Origin: Neoceratodus forsteri
Lineage: Eukaryota > Chordata > Ceratodontiformes > Ceratodontidae
Length of the DNA: 64,000 nt
Assembly: GCA_016271365.2 (NCBI GenBank)
Contig: CM028136.1
Location: forward strand, 471,570,001 to 471,634,000
Direction of reading: 5' to 3'
Notes under the pieces: generated by a model
What the model was told of the DNA's origin: nothing
Databases searched by the model: none
The model's input: only the letters and a program-made list of their open reading frames with translations
Program-made: the position numbers and the translations under genes
In this document: piece by piece, positions 1 to 10,699 of the stretch
Layout of the letters: the number at the start of each line of letters is the position of its first letter
How positions within the stretch are numbered: the first letter of the stretch is position 1

Positions 1-420
1 TGTACCACTTGCATTACACATACTGCATTGACCACCACTGCCACAAAAACTACTACTCACACTACCACTGGACAAGACTTCAAAATCATTCTGCTCTTCC
101 ACCTCATCATGCCTGTAGTAATCCTCTGCTGTTATTTCATCACTACTGTACACATTTAATTTTCTACTTCATGCTACAGTCATGGAAGGGGATAGCTTGC
201 TCATTATAGTTGATGACAAGGGTGAATGCCCCATTGTGGTACACTTATTAGCTGCCATCTTGTGCTGAGTCCACAGTGCCATGTGCCTAATCTTAAGATG
301 TGTATGCTGTCCCACTGTGCCCAGATGGCTCCCCTTTTTACCTTGGCTCACATGCACCTGGCAAACCTGGCAGATTGCAACTGACTCATCATTTGCATGT
401 TCCACAAAAAAATCTCAAAC
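1..420 (-). pseudogene. hAT transposase fragment with BED zinc finger
   Basis: The minus strand encodes a BED-type DNA-binding finger of the kind found at the N terminus of hAT transposases and ZBED proteins. Visible are an aromatic start (DFF after a stop that sits where the usual Trp would be), a C-x2-C pair (ICQVCQV) and the distal histidines in GQHTHLKIRH. After a stop near 169 an acidic, Ser-rich reading frame in another phase runs out of the window at base 1, as expected for the linker after a BED finger. The fragment is the downstream part of the hAT element whose N-terminal part lies at 7443-9485; the L1-type LINE at 427-7442 separates them. The stop and frameshift make it a pseudogene. 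The BED assignment is by motif; the exact hAT family is not known. Confidence 0.6.
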
Positions 421-837
421 AAGAGGTTTTTTTTTTAAGATTGACTATGCTTTATTGTTAGGAAGACTTTACATATCATTCATTACAGAGATCTGAACAG
501 GGAAGAGTACATGTTTCATTACCACAAGCCAGTAATGTAAGTTGGAGAAATTCTACAATATTATATATTCACATAGAAATCTGGTGAGTGATAATTATTA
601 TTATAATTTCTTTACAAATCACTTCAAATCTTAAGAAACATGCACTAATTTATCCTCCTATTTCCCCTATCCTCCCCCTTAAGCCCCTTTCCCCCCACCC
701 ACAACCCCTCCGGTATGCAGTGATGTTGGCCTATAGTATTCATTATCCCTGGATACAATTTATTGGAGAAGGCCTAAAGTGATATTGAGCTTTTTCTAGT
801 AGACGTTTTTAAAATGTGTTATCTTCTGTACCTTATT

Positions 838-846
838 GCAGTGTCA

Positions 847-878
<32 letters not shown>

Positions 879-1262
879 GCCTGTGGGTTCAGTTCCTACA
901 TCTGGCACTTGGGTTAGTATCCCAATACTGACACTGCAGTGTAGCATGAGAGGGGTGCTGCACTTCTGAGGTGCCCTCTTTCAGATGAGATGTTAAACCG
1001 AGGTCCCATCTGCCTGGATTGGAGGTAGTTCAGGTGGATGTTAAAGATCCCATGGCACTTAGTGAAAAGAGTAGGGGAATTTCCCTGGTGTCCTGGCCAA
1101 ATTTCCCTCATTCACTAAAAATACCATTGACAGCTTAATCTGGTTCAAGGTCAGTTGGCATTCATCTGTATCCCTCCTCCCCAGGTCATGCCTAAAAATA
1201 GGCAGGATTTGTCTAGTGCACTTACCCGGTCAACAAAAAAAATAAATAAATAAATAAATAAA
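838..1262 (+). mobile_element. tRNA-derived SINE with AAATA-type tail
   Basis: The head has a Pol III A box (TGGCTCAGTAGGTAG near 849) and a B box (GGGTTCAGTTCC near 887), so it derives from a tRNA. The body contains the stretch around AGATGAGATGTTAAACC that is widespread in vertebrate tRNA-derived SINEs, and the element ends in an (AAAT)n tail at about 1240-1262. It lies in the 3' region of the minus-strand L1-type copy A, so it inserted after that LINE. A related copy lies at 26066-26330. Confidence 0.7.
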
Positions 1263-1479
1263 TTATTCAATTAAATAGTTAATAAGGTATGTAAAGGGGC
1301 CCATACTTTCTGACAATAATGTGGTCTCTTCGTTATTCTGGCAATCGTGCATTCTGCTTGTAAAGCAAAAAGCATCTCTTTTAACCATTCTGTGTACGTG
1401 GGAATGCTCTGATCCAACTAATGACGCATGATTACTTTCTTGGTGCATAGGGATACTAATGCCATGTGTTTTCATTGAT

Positions 1480-4400
1480 TACCAATCAAAAGGTCCCATA
1501 ATCCCCTATTATGCAAATTTCTGGTCTAAAAGCTTCGGATAGACATAATAGAGGATCCAAATTAGACTTAATGATGGACCAGAATGGTGTGACTTTTTTA
1601 AATTCCCACAGGATATGCAATATCGTGCCATGACATTCCTTCCAATGAAAGCAAAGATTTGAGGGAAAGCTTTCCCATTTGGTAAAGTCTGGCAGGAGTA
1701 TAGTATAGATCATGTAATATGTAAAATTGTAGGATGTGATATCTAGTCCACTTCACATCTTGATATAGTTGTGATCAGATTTTAGACCATGGTCATGGTG
1801 TTGGAAATTCTGAGGGTAGTACCTGGTCCCAAACATAGTATGGTGCTCCTTGCAGTTCCTCTATACTATCCCTTAGGAGATGATAGAGAAAAGAGCTAAG
1901 ATGGGATGAGGGTAAATTGGAAATAGCTGGGAGAAATGGGCCTGTTAAGTGCTGTACCCAAGACCCAGTTCCACAATGTTGTAGAAGCATATGTTGTAGT
2001 TGGATGTATTTAAAGCAAAAAGAATTAGGGAAGTTAAACTGTGCTCAAGCTGTTTGGAATGACATCAATTTGTGTTCCTGTAATAAGTCTATAACTTTAA
2101 GCTGAGTATTTTCTGGCCAGAAGTTGTATGGAATGGGCAGACCCAGATCTTGAGGTTGAGATTACCACACATAGTCTGGGAGACATCTTTTAGCAAGGAT
2201 ATCTGGAATGTATTACATAGTTGGGCATGCACATGTTATCCCTATGGGTAGATTCCTAAAACTTTTAATTAAATTCTTAGAAGAAGAAAAAATGAGAGCA
2301 TTGAGAAATATATTATATGGAAAAACAAGGGTCTTTTCTATTTGAAACCACAAGGGTTGATATTGGGTCTGCTAGGCGGGTGGCCCAGCCTTCATCCAGT
2401 GTGTGAGAATTGAACATGTAATGGAGAACTGATAAAGAGCAAATCTGGAAGTTGTAGACCTCTGTTCACTTTTCTCCTCTGTAATTTAAAGAGTGCCCCA
2501 TAGAAAATTAGATATAAGTCTGTGAATTTGTGTAAAGTAAATTTTGGGTAGAAGGAAACACATCATCTGTAAGGGGTACAATATTCATGGAAGAACATTC
2601 ATTTTCAGTACATTTACCCATCCCCAGAGAGAAAGTGGAAGCATAGCCCAGTGGGAGAAATCTATTTTAATTTGAGCAAGGACTTTATCAAGATTGTATT
2701 GCTTCATTTTGACTTCAGAACACGAGAGGTACAGTATATCCCCTGATATTTTAGTTTTTCTTTAGTCCAGCGGAACCCTAAATGAGCGACAGCTGCTGGG
2801 AATGTGTGGACATTTAAAGGCATTAATTCTGTCTTATCTATATTAAGCTTATAATTAGAAAATTTACCAAATTCCCTAATAAGTTCAAGCGCAGCGGTAA
2901 TCGATTTTGAGGGGTATGTAACATGGAGTAAAATATCATCAACAAACACCAACATTTTATACTGACTAAGTCCAATAGAAATGCCAGAGATGTTGGGGGA
3001 ATTTTTGATATGTCTAATAAGTGGTTCCAGGTGTAAATCAAACAAAAAGGGGGAAAGTGGAAATCCCTGTCTAGTATCTTGCTGTAAATAAAAAGACTGT
3101 GATAGATACCCATTACAAAGTATACATATGGAGGGTTGGGTATAAAAAATCTTAATCCATTTGATATACTTAGCTGGTATGTTATAGCGCTGTAGCAGGT
3201 AAAATAGATAGTCCCAGGTAACCCTGTCTAACACTTTCTCTGCATCCAGGGAGACCAAGGCAGATGGAATTCAGGATTCCCTGGATGCAGAGATCAAATA
3301 GACCAGTTTGCTCACATGATCGGAAGATACCCTGTCCACGACGAAGCCAACTTGTTCTCTACTTATGAGACTTTGCCACATTTTAGTCAACCTGGTAGCC
3401 AGGATCTTGGCAAGTATTTTCATATCCACATTGATTAAAGAAATTGGGCCATAGTCAGTAATTTGAAGAGGATCCCTATCGGGTCTGAGAAGAACCACAG
3501 CTATGGCTTCAAATAGGGAAAGATCTGAGATACTTTGATTATACATATAATTGTAAGTATCTAGGAGAACTGGTACTAGTTGTGCTTTAAAAAGATTAAA
3601 GAATTCTACGGTGTAACCTTCTGGTCCTGGGGATTTATCTAAAGGAAGAGAATCAATGGTCATGTCTATTTCATCTTGGGAAATAGGTGCCTTAAGCGAA
3701 TTTGCTTGACTATCATTAAGTTGTGGAAGTTGAATAGGCTGTAAAAATTGGTCTACCATTTCTGGGCAAAAAGGAGAAGAAGACTGGGAATATAAGGTTT
3801 TATAATATTCCTGAAAACAGTTTACTATATCTCTAGGGAAAGTAACAGCTTGTCCTCCGGGTTGTTGAATACTTGGAACTATGCTGTCAGAGGCCTGTGC
3901 CTTGAGTCGTTAAGCCAAGAGTTTTCCTGCCTTGCCCCCTGATCGAAGTATTGAATTTTGGAACGTATAAGGAGATATTCCGCATGTTCAGTTAAGATTG
4001 AATTATATCGATCTCTTAGAATTTCTAAGGCATTAAGCTCATCTATGGTGGAGTCAGTAGAAAGTGCTAGTTCTGAACTCCTGATGTCTTGTAACAGGGC
4101 AGAGGTTACCTTGGAGGTGATCTTTTTTTTAACTGTGGCCATACAGATTATTTCTGCCCTCACTGAACATTTAAAAGCTCCCCATAAAATATCTAACTTG
4201 GACATAGTGGGGACATTAAGATTTATGAAATTAGTGATGAAGTCTGTGAGCTGTGATTTTAGATATTCTGATTGAAAAAGTTGGCTGTTAAATCTCCAGA
4301 CCTTGTCTTTAGAGAGGGGTGGGCCAGGACTCCAACATAAAAGGTGGGATGGTGATCTGAGATCACTTTGGAAAGGAAGTTGCAGGATACAACAGATGAA

Positions 4401-5010
4401 AGATGCCCCATATCCACAAGAAAGTAATCTAGACAGGAAAATGAATTATGGGGAATAGAATAAAATGAGTATTCCCTTTGACGTGGGAAAAGAGCCCTCC
4501 AGGGATCTATTAGACCAACAGAGTCCATCATTTCTCTGATGGCAATTTGTGCAGGGGAGAGAGACAAGAGGCGCCTGGTAGAACGGTCCAAGATATTGCA
4601 GTAGATTAGATTCCAGTCTCCTCTCAGCACAATAGGGAGGGAGGACCATGGAATCAAGTTGTTCATGAGGGAAATAAAAAAAGAAGGGTCCTCTGTATTG
4701 GGGCCATATGTGGAGCCAAGCACCACCACTGACTGACCTAGCAGAGCCTTAATCAAAATGTATCTGTGTTGGGAATCTACTATATTATCCATGAGATGGA
4801 AGGGTACTCTCCTTGCTATGAGGATTGCTATTCCCCCCTTTACGTGTGTCAGGCCCACTCCCAAAAGCTTGACTCACCCAGTATCTTCTTAACTGTAAGA
4901 CCTGGGGAGGAGGCAAATGGGTTTCTTGAAGAAATGCTATATCAGTGTCTAATTTTCAGAGATTCAGCAGTACCTTTGCACACATAACCAGAGATTGAGA
5001 CCCTTTCACA
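1480..5010 (-). pseudogene. L1/Tx1-type ORF2 (endonuclease-RT), copy A, decayed
   Basis: ORF2 of L1-type LINEs encodes an APE-type endonuclease and a reverse transcriptase that act together in target-primed reverse transcription. On the minus strand the endonuclease begins near 5005 with a WNVKG motif and continues through LQETHL, STYGPN and a GDWN-type motif to SDHHP near 4350. The RT follows (3759-2704) with the L1/Tx1 signature LDAEKVLDRV near 3245, RQGFPLSP, and a catalytic box read as FVDD near 2950. The C-terminal cysteine/histidine region (HGTILHILWE) is at about 1620. Several stops and frameshifts interrupt the frame, notably near 3260, 3880, 4250 and 2700. FVDD instead of Y/FADD and the stops argue against activity. 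Clade placement between L1 and Tx1 is not settled. Confidence 0.75.
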
Positions 5011-5504
5011 TTCCATGAACACACTTTATAGGACACCATCATATTGGTGCATTTTACCATTTTTGGTCAGTAGGCCTGAAATGGTAAAATTTTTCGGGTT
5101 GAAGAATAAAAAAAGTATAATGAAGCCTTGTCTCACTGCATACCTAAGTCCTCCCCCCCTTGTCTTGTCCTTAGCTACCCACCTTTCCTTCCCACCTCCC
5201 TTACTTAACTCCCAAAACCTCCTGCTCACAGCAGTTTGGATCAATTCCATTAGAGAATCTCCTATAGCTTGGATTGCATATAAGCATGCCAAAAGAAAAA
5301 CAATTAAGGAAAAGGACAGTTCAAGAAATAGCAAAATAAAAAGCCATGAGTACCCCCAACCCCTTACTCTGGTTGGTAACACCCTTCTTCGGTTGCAGTG
5401 TTCAGATTACCCCTTCTCACCCCAACTCTTCCAACATATTTATAACATTTTAACATATAACTCTGATGTATTAAAGCAATGATGTTGCACTTGTCAGTGA
5501 TACT

Positions 5505-6640
5505 AAGTAATGATAGAGAGCAATGACCCTGTGACAATGTAAAACAACAAGATCCCTCTTTGTATAAACTCACCGAGTAGATCTCCAAAACTTCGAGACA
5601 TTACTCCCTGCATTAACTTCAGGAGAAAGAGGGATAAAAGATAAAATATAATAAAATGACCTGAAAAAATGAAAAAACATGTAAAAGCAGGGGGGTCTCA
5701 CAATGGATCCCCCCCATAGACCAGGGCTATATTAATTAAATGATAAGTGTCACAACGGGTCTAGTTCCTTAATTTTTTTTACAGGAGATTGCTAAATTAG
5801 CTAGATCAAAAAGCAAAGAAATTAAGCTATGATCACAAACACAGAGCTCTGGCATCCTCATGTTAACATAGAAGGCTCTAGAATTTTCTGTACATATTGC
5901 TGTAGTATAGCGTCAAATTCTATTCTATTGAAGCAGTGGGGATATACACATTTATACTAATAATCATCTTATAGAGCGCTGACCCCATACAATATAAAAT
6001 AACATGATCCCCCTTTATATAATCATATAGAGTAGGTCTCCAAAACTTTGAGACTTTTATTTCCCCTCCTTAACATCAGGAGGAAGAGGGGGGAAAAATG
6101 AGATGACGGGGGTGCCTCTCGCTGGATCGCACCCATGGATCAAGGCATTTGTTGATTGACTCATGACTATTATAGCAACACTGATGCCTTGTGTCTAAAT
6201 ACAAAAAATAGAAAAAAATTGCTAGCTTAACAAATTGGGAAACCAGGGAGTTAAACTATAAGTGTGAACGTGGAGCTTTGATGCCGTCTTGTGGGCATAC
6301 ACATAAATGACAGTTGAGAGCACTATAACTGCGGCTATATAAGGCAACAGAAATACCTCCTTGTGTGAGCATACAAGATAAAGCTACTAAGCTTAAGCCC
6401 GTATTACTCTCTCCTTGACTTCAGGAGAGAGAGGGAGAAAAAGTGAAAAAATCGGGGGGGTCTCCGACTGGATCGCACCCACAGATCAGAGCCATACTAA
6501 TCAACTGTCACTACAGGTCTGATGCTCTGGTTCCACTGCAGAAACTTGCTAGTTTAGCGATTAAAGGGCTGAAAGACTGAGCAGTAAGCACAAACTCGAT
6601 GATCTGACGTCCTCCTGTGACGATCGATAGGACCGTTAAC
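5505..6640. repeat. Three degenerate tandem repeats between LINE ORFs
   Basis: A unit of about 350-450 bp recurs three times. Landmarks are AACTTCAGGAGAAAGAGGG (5618), AACATCAGGAGGAAGAGG (6072) and GACTTCAGGAGAGAGAGGG (6418), each followed by a G-run, a GGATC(G)CACCCA(T/C)GGATCA-like segment and a TTGCTA(G)(C/T)TTA(G) segment (5790, 6219, 6547). The region lies between ORF1 and ORF2 of L1-type copy A. Copy B has no comparable repeats between its ORFs. The role is unknown; promoter-type monomers or a captured repeat are both possible. Confidence 0.6.
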
Positions 6641-6689
6641 CTCCTCACATATTCCTGCTATTCTCCCAAAGGTCCAACACCTGAGATTC

Positions 6690-7432
6690 AGTCTGGCTTG
6701 AATAAGTCCAGAATCAGTGCCTGAAGCTCAGAAAGAGCTTTCTCCATGGTGTCAAAGCTTTTCCAGGTGGTCTGGTAATAGACAGACAGCTTGGATGGAT
6801 ACTGCGCTTTGTATTTTATGCTGGCAGCGATCAGCTTGATAACGATAGGGTGGTATGCTGCCCTTCACTGTCGTATAGCTGCTGGGAGATCCTGCATGAA
6901 CCGTAACTGCTGACCCTCCCATAGGATTTCCTGGAGACCCCTGACCTGTCCTAGGACATGCATTTTATCCAGGTAGTTTACGAATTTTAATATCAAAGGC
7001 CTTGGTGGTTTCCCTGCAGCCGGTTTAGGTCGAAGTGAATGATGGGCCCTCTCTATGACATATATGGTGTTGTTGGGAGAGGGCCCAGCTATTTGAGTGA
7101 GCATCTGCTGCAGAAAAGTTATCGGTGCAGCTCCTTCTGTTTCTTCTGGAAGGCTGAAGATGATAATGTTATTGCGGTGACTTTGGCCTTCCAGATCTTC
7201 AAGTTTAGCTTCCATCCGATGGAGTTTTTGTCGCAGTGCAAGGTGCTCCAGCTCCATTGAGGCTTGTCAGCCCTCAAACGATGTCGCCCTGGCCGCCATG
7301 TCTGTAATTGCTGTAGTCATGTTTGTGAGCTCTTCACACATAGATTTTAACTCCAAGGTGAGATCTTGGAGTGCAGTGCGCAAACAAGGGTTTTGATGCT
7401 CCAGTTTTAACATGTCCCCCCTGATGCTGCTT
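6690..7432 (-). pseudogene. L1-type ORF1 (RNA-binding protein), copy A, truncated
   Basis: ORF1p of L1-type LINEs is a trimeric coiled-coil RNA chaperone that packages the element RNA. The minus strand shows a heptad-rich segment (7521-7260 region), then LEDLEGQSHRNNIIIFSLPE, the start of the RRM-like domain, IERAHHSLRPKP (the conserved ERAHR-RPKP motif of Transposase_22 proteins) and the C-terminal segment to about 6690. Stops occur near 7260 and 6863. The N-terminal part seen in copy B (28258 onward) is absent here because the element is 5'-truncated. Confidence 0.75.
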
Positions 7433-7459
7433 ACTGGACTACATTTTTTTAAGTCATGA

Positions 7460-8249
7460 ACTGTGGGGTGTGCTACATGATTTTTCAGGCAGGATACACT
7501 TGGACTGCAACTGACCACCACAACTACCTATCATTATTACTGGGTCATCCTTATCAACTGAAACTGGCAAATCACAACTTTTTATGGGGGGGGGAATGCA
7601 AACAGACCCAGACTCAAGCCACCTTGAATTTCTTTTTCTCTGGTTCCCAACAGGGGTCACTGACATCATCATCATATTCATCAACATTATCCACATCTTC
7701 TGCTTGGATGCTGGCATATGGACTGCATGTTGCAACCACAGCAACATCATCATCATCAGCACCACCATTACCCAAAATATTTTCACCACACTGTGAATCA
7801 CTGCATGGCAAATGCATGACCTGAACCGTGGTGGAAGAAATGTCACTTTGTGTGCTATCATTGACATGATGATCAGAATCTGCATGTTCAATTACTGGGA
7901 TGTTACTGGGGAGTATGACATCATCTACACTGTCATTCACTGCCACTGCTTCACACTCCACTATATTTTTGGACATGGTAAACTGGTCAGAACTGAAACT
8001 TGAGGCAGCAATACTCATACCACCACCAGCAATTGCACTAACACCACCCGCTGGGACAACATCATCTCCTCCTACTATGAGTGAAGCTACTGATTGCTCT
8101 GTAAAAAACACTGAAGGAGAAATACCTTTCCTCACATCAGCAATGCACTTCTGTGACTGCATACTACTACCATGCCCACAGACAATCTTACCACTGGCAG
8201 CAGTGCCATGGTGAGAAACAGCTTTGCTTCCATGTCTGTTTGCTGGCAT
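7460..8249 (-). pseudogene. hAT transposase N-terminal region (acidic), frameshifted
   Basis: A 211-codon frame on the minus strand (8249-7614) encodes a Ser/Asp/Val-rich acidic region ending in DPCWEPEKKKFKVA. It is followed, after a one-base shift near 7614, by a second phase that continues to 7454. Such low-complexity acidic leaders ahead of a BED finger are usual in hAT transposases. The finger follows after the LINE insertion, at 420-169. No catalytic or dimerisation domain is present in this window. Function is inferred only from the neighbouring BED motif. Confidence 0.5.
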
Positions 8250-8636
8250 TTTGGGATCAACAGGAATATTCTAAACAAATTCAGATTTTGGAATGTTCAC
8301 TCTGGGTGGGGTCTGGGGTGGGGGGTGATGCTGGATGGACCAAAAACAACTGTGGCTTCAACAACAGATACAGATGCAAAGTCACAACAAGTTCAACAAC
8401 ACCTTAACTAACCAGTGGTGTTCTCAAGTCACAAACAATCCAATCTGGAAAAGAATACCTTTTGCTGGTGGGGGAGGGGGAGAGAGCACTGACTGCAGAT
8501 TACTGCAGTGCAAAACCAAGAAAAGATACCACAATGGCAGTACAAAATCATGCAGCTGCAGTACATAGTAAGTTCACTCTGCTGTGCCTGCAATTACACT
8601 GTAGCACTATAAAAGGTGCATTATTTGATGTCACAT

Positions 8637-8682
8637 CACACACCGCACAGACACTCACACACACACAAACACACACACACAA
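8637..8682. repeat. CA-rich microsatellite
   Basis: An interrupted (CA)n run within the hAT leader. Confidence 0.9.
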
Positions 8683-9268
8683 TTTGTCTACAAGTAATGC
8701 ATACCAAATTTAAAACTTCAGTAATATACAACATTTTTTTAAACAACCTCAGTGCTGTACCAGGTCCATCCATACCACAACACACACGGTCATCAAAAAA
8801 ATTTTAACAATTACTGAAAATATTAGTGTGTGTACAATAACAGTCAGTTATACAAGAAATATATAACCAAAAAACAAAGAACTCTCTATTTCTCCAACTT
8901 AAATCTACCTGCACCAGATATGCCCCTCCTCCAAAGCACACTTCCACTGTCTCTCAGTGCACAGACTGAATGTTGTACATTAACATTCAAAATCTACACA
9001 CAAACAATACACACTTGATGATATGAGCACAGGAGGGTTTCTACAATCCATGAACTAAAGTTTCAGCAAAAAACATGACTCAGAAAGACTTTTAACAGCT
9101 TTTAGAAGGTTTGAATCACAGAGAGCTCTCAGAGTAGACTGTCTCCTACAGCTTCCTACACACACTACACCAAACTGAGGCTGTGCAGAACAATCTAGAG
9201 CCCATGTGACCTGAAATCCCATGAACCACTGCAAAATTCACCTTTGGAGCTTAAAACAAGGTGAAGTG

Positions 9269-9302
9269 AGGTGAAGTACATTGTTTTCAATGTACTTCAC
9301 CT
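9269..9302. repeat. Perfect hairpin near hAT terminus
   Basis: AGGTGAAGTACATTG at 9269-9283 is perfectly complementary to CAATGTACTTCACCT at 9288-9302, with a 4-base TTTT loop. It lies about 185 bp inside the presumed hAT end and repeats the GGTGAAGTG word of the terminus, so it may be a subterminal transposase-binding repeat. That role is inference. Confidence 0.85.
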
Positions 9303-9489
9303 TAAAAATTGGAGGAGTAGTGGTTTGGAAAGCGGGGTAATGCGAAGTCATTGGTTTCAATGGACTTTGAGTTACCCATACATAACGTGGAGTATTCCGC
9401 TTCTCGTTGTGGAGCACTCCGCGAATTCGCCTTCACTCCACAAATCACTCCGTGGAGAGAATTGAGGCCACTTCACCCATCTCTACTCC

Positions 9490-9660
9490 TCTGGACTTAC
9501 TCCAGGATGAGAATATATTCCACTGTCTGCCATATGTGGATGTAGTCGATGGTTTCCTTGATTATAAGATGGTTGTGATAACAGAATCATGGTATCTGGC
9601 TTTAAACAGTCTCTGCCTTTGAGGAGCCAAGCCATGAACTTGAGCTTCCTTGGATCCAGA
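9490..9660 (-). pseudogene. Start of DIRS tyrosine recombinase, truncated
   Basis: After the RNase H/linker region the minus strand reads ARYHDSVITTIL followed by SRKPSTT, which matches the beginning of DIRS-type recombinases (an I/LLxSRKxST core-binding motif). The frame ends near 9490 at the junction with the hAT element, so the catalytic Arg-His-Arg-Tyr residues are missing. Confidence 0.5.
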
Positions 9661-9707
9661 TGTACTACTGAACCATGGATCAGAATGTTGTATTTGAGAG
9701 GGAGATG

Positions 9708-10388
9708 TCATGTGTCTAACACCATTGCTACTGTTGTTGCAAACCAGGCCCTTCTCAGCCAGTATGAGGCAATCAGTACTATGAGTCTCCTTGAGCATTG
9801 AATTTTGACAAGGACATGTGGGATCAATGGGATTGGGGGAACGCGTAGGACTGATCTATTGTCCAGTCTTGGGACATTGCACTGATCCCCAAGGATTGTT
9901 TCTCCCTGTACCCAGAGGAGTATTTGTGGACCTGAGCATTGGTCTTGGAGGCCATCAGGTCTATGGTCACTGGTCCCCATCTCCTGTTTATTGAGTGGAA
10001 GACCTCCGGGTGGAGCTGCCATTCTCCTGGGTGTATCCACCACCTGCTGAGCCAGTCTGCCCTGATGTTCAGTTTCGGATAAATGAACTACATGGATGTG
10101 GGCAAGGTTAGTTTGTGCCCATTCCATCACCCATCTTATTTCTTTCTGCATGGCGATGCTTCTAGTTCCACCTTGTTTTGTAATGTGAGCTACAGTCACT
10201 TTGTTGTTTGAGCGTATGAGCAGAGATTGTCTGACAATTATTGTCTGGAATGCCTGCAGGGCATGATGGACCACTCTCATTTCCAGAACATTTATGGATA
10301 GTTTGGGCTCCATTTTCATCCACCGTCCCTGGGCCGATGAACTACCCAGGCATGAGCCCCATCCTGTCAAACTTGAATCTGTCTCCAT
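9708..10388 (-). pseudogene. DIRS RNase H domain and linker
   Basis: A 226-codon minus frame begins ETDSSLTGWGS, the RNase H start motif (TDAS-like, first catalytic Asp). It continues with NVLEMRVVHHAL, the Glu-containing helix, and a SNNKVTVAHI segment where DIRS and related RNases H usually have DNxT, so one catalytic Asp reads Asn here. RNase H removes the RNA strand of the RNA-DNA hybrid made by the RT. Downstream, a region with PPIPLIPHVL matches the linker before the recombinase. The RT lies immediately upstream in a shifted phase. Confidence 0.7.
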
Positions 10389-10699
10389 AGAGATATTTTA
10401 TGTTTGTTTGGAACTGGTTCCCCTTACAAGGTTGCCTCTCCTGGTCTACCATAGCAGGGAGTGCTTGACCCCTTGTGAAAAGTGTATCTTTACTCTCATG
10501 ATTCACTCTGCAGACATGCCCTGATATAAAAGGCAGTTCTGAAGTGGGCACATGTTCCACCTGGCCCATGGAACCAGGCCAATGAAGGATGTCAAGCAAA
10601 CCAGGACCATAGCCACTTGTTCTGTGGTAGGAGAAGGGGTAATTATTAGGTTCTTTGAAATGTTGATAATATTGTTCACTCTGTTGAGAGAAGGTTTTG

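Larger units (their letters stand above)
427..7442 (-). mobile_element. L1/Tx1-type LINE (copy A), inserted in hAT element
   Basis: A non-LTR retrotransposon reads on the minus strand: ORF1 remains (7432-6690), a long inter-ORF region with degenerate tandem repeats, ORF2 with endonuclease, reverse transcriptase and C-terminal zinc region (about 5010-1480), a 3' UTR and a poly(A) tail. The tail appears as ten T at 427-436 on the plus strand, and an AATAAA signal (TTTATT at 451-456) lies just upstream. The 5' part of ORF1 is missing compared with copy B at 27948-34117, so the copy is 5'-truncated. hAT coding sequence flanks both sides. A target duplication cannot be defined because both junctions fall in A-runs (CTTAAAAAAA is shared). 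A tRNA-type SINE at 838-1262 lies inside the 3' region. Confidence 0.75.
7443..9485 (-). mobile_element. hAT-type transposon, 5' half
   Basis: The minus strand starts near 9485 with TAGAGATGGGTGAAGTG, which resembles the TAGRGATGGGC-type termini of many vertebrate hAT transposons. A non-coding leader follows with an internal palindrome at 9269-9302, then an acidic N-terminal ORF (8249-7460). The BED finger continues at 420-1, beyond the inserted LINE. The far end and the target duplication are outside the window. At 9486 the sequence changes to the DIRS-like element, so the transposon may have inserted into it; I could not confirm a target duplication on this side. Confidence 0.5.

Noticed and set aside
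5015..5482. A 155-codon plus-strand ORF and a 118-codon minus-strand ORF
   Set aside because: Both lie in the non-coding inter-ORF region of an L1-type LINE and show no family motif.
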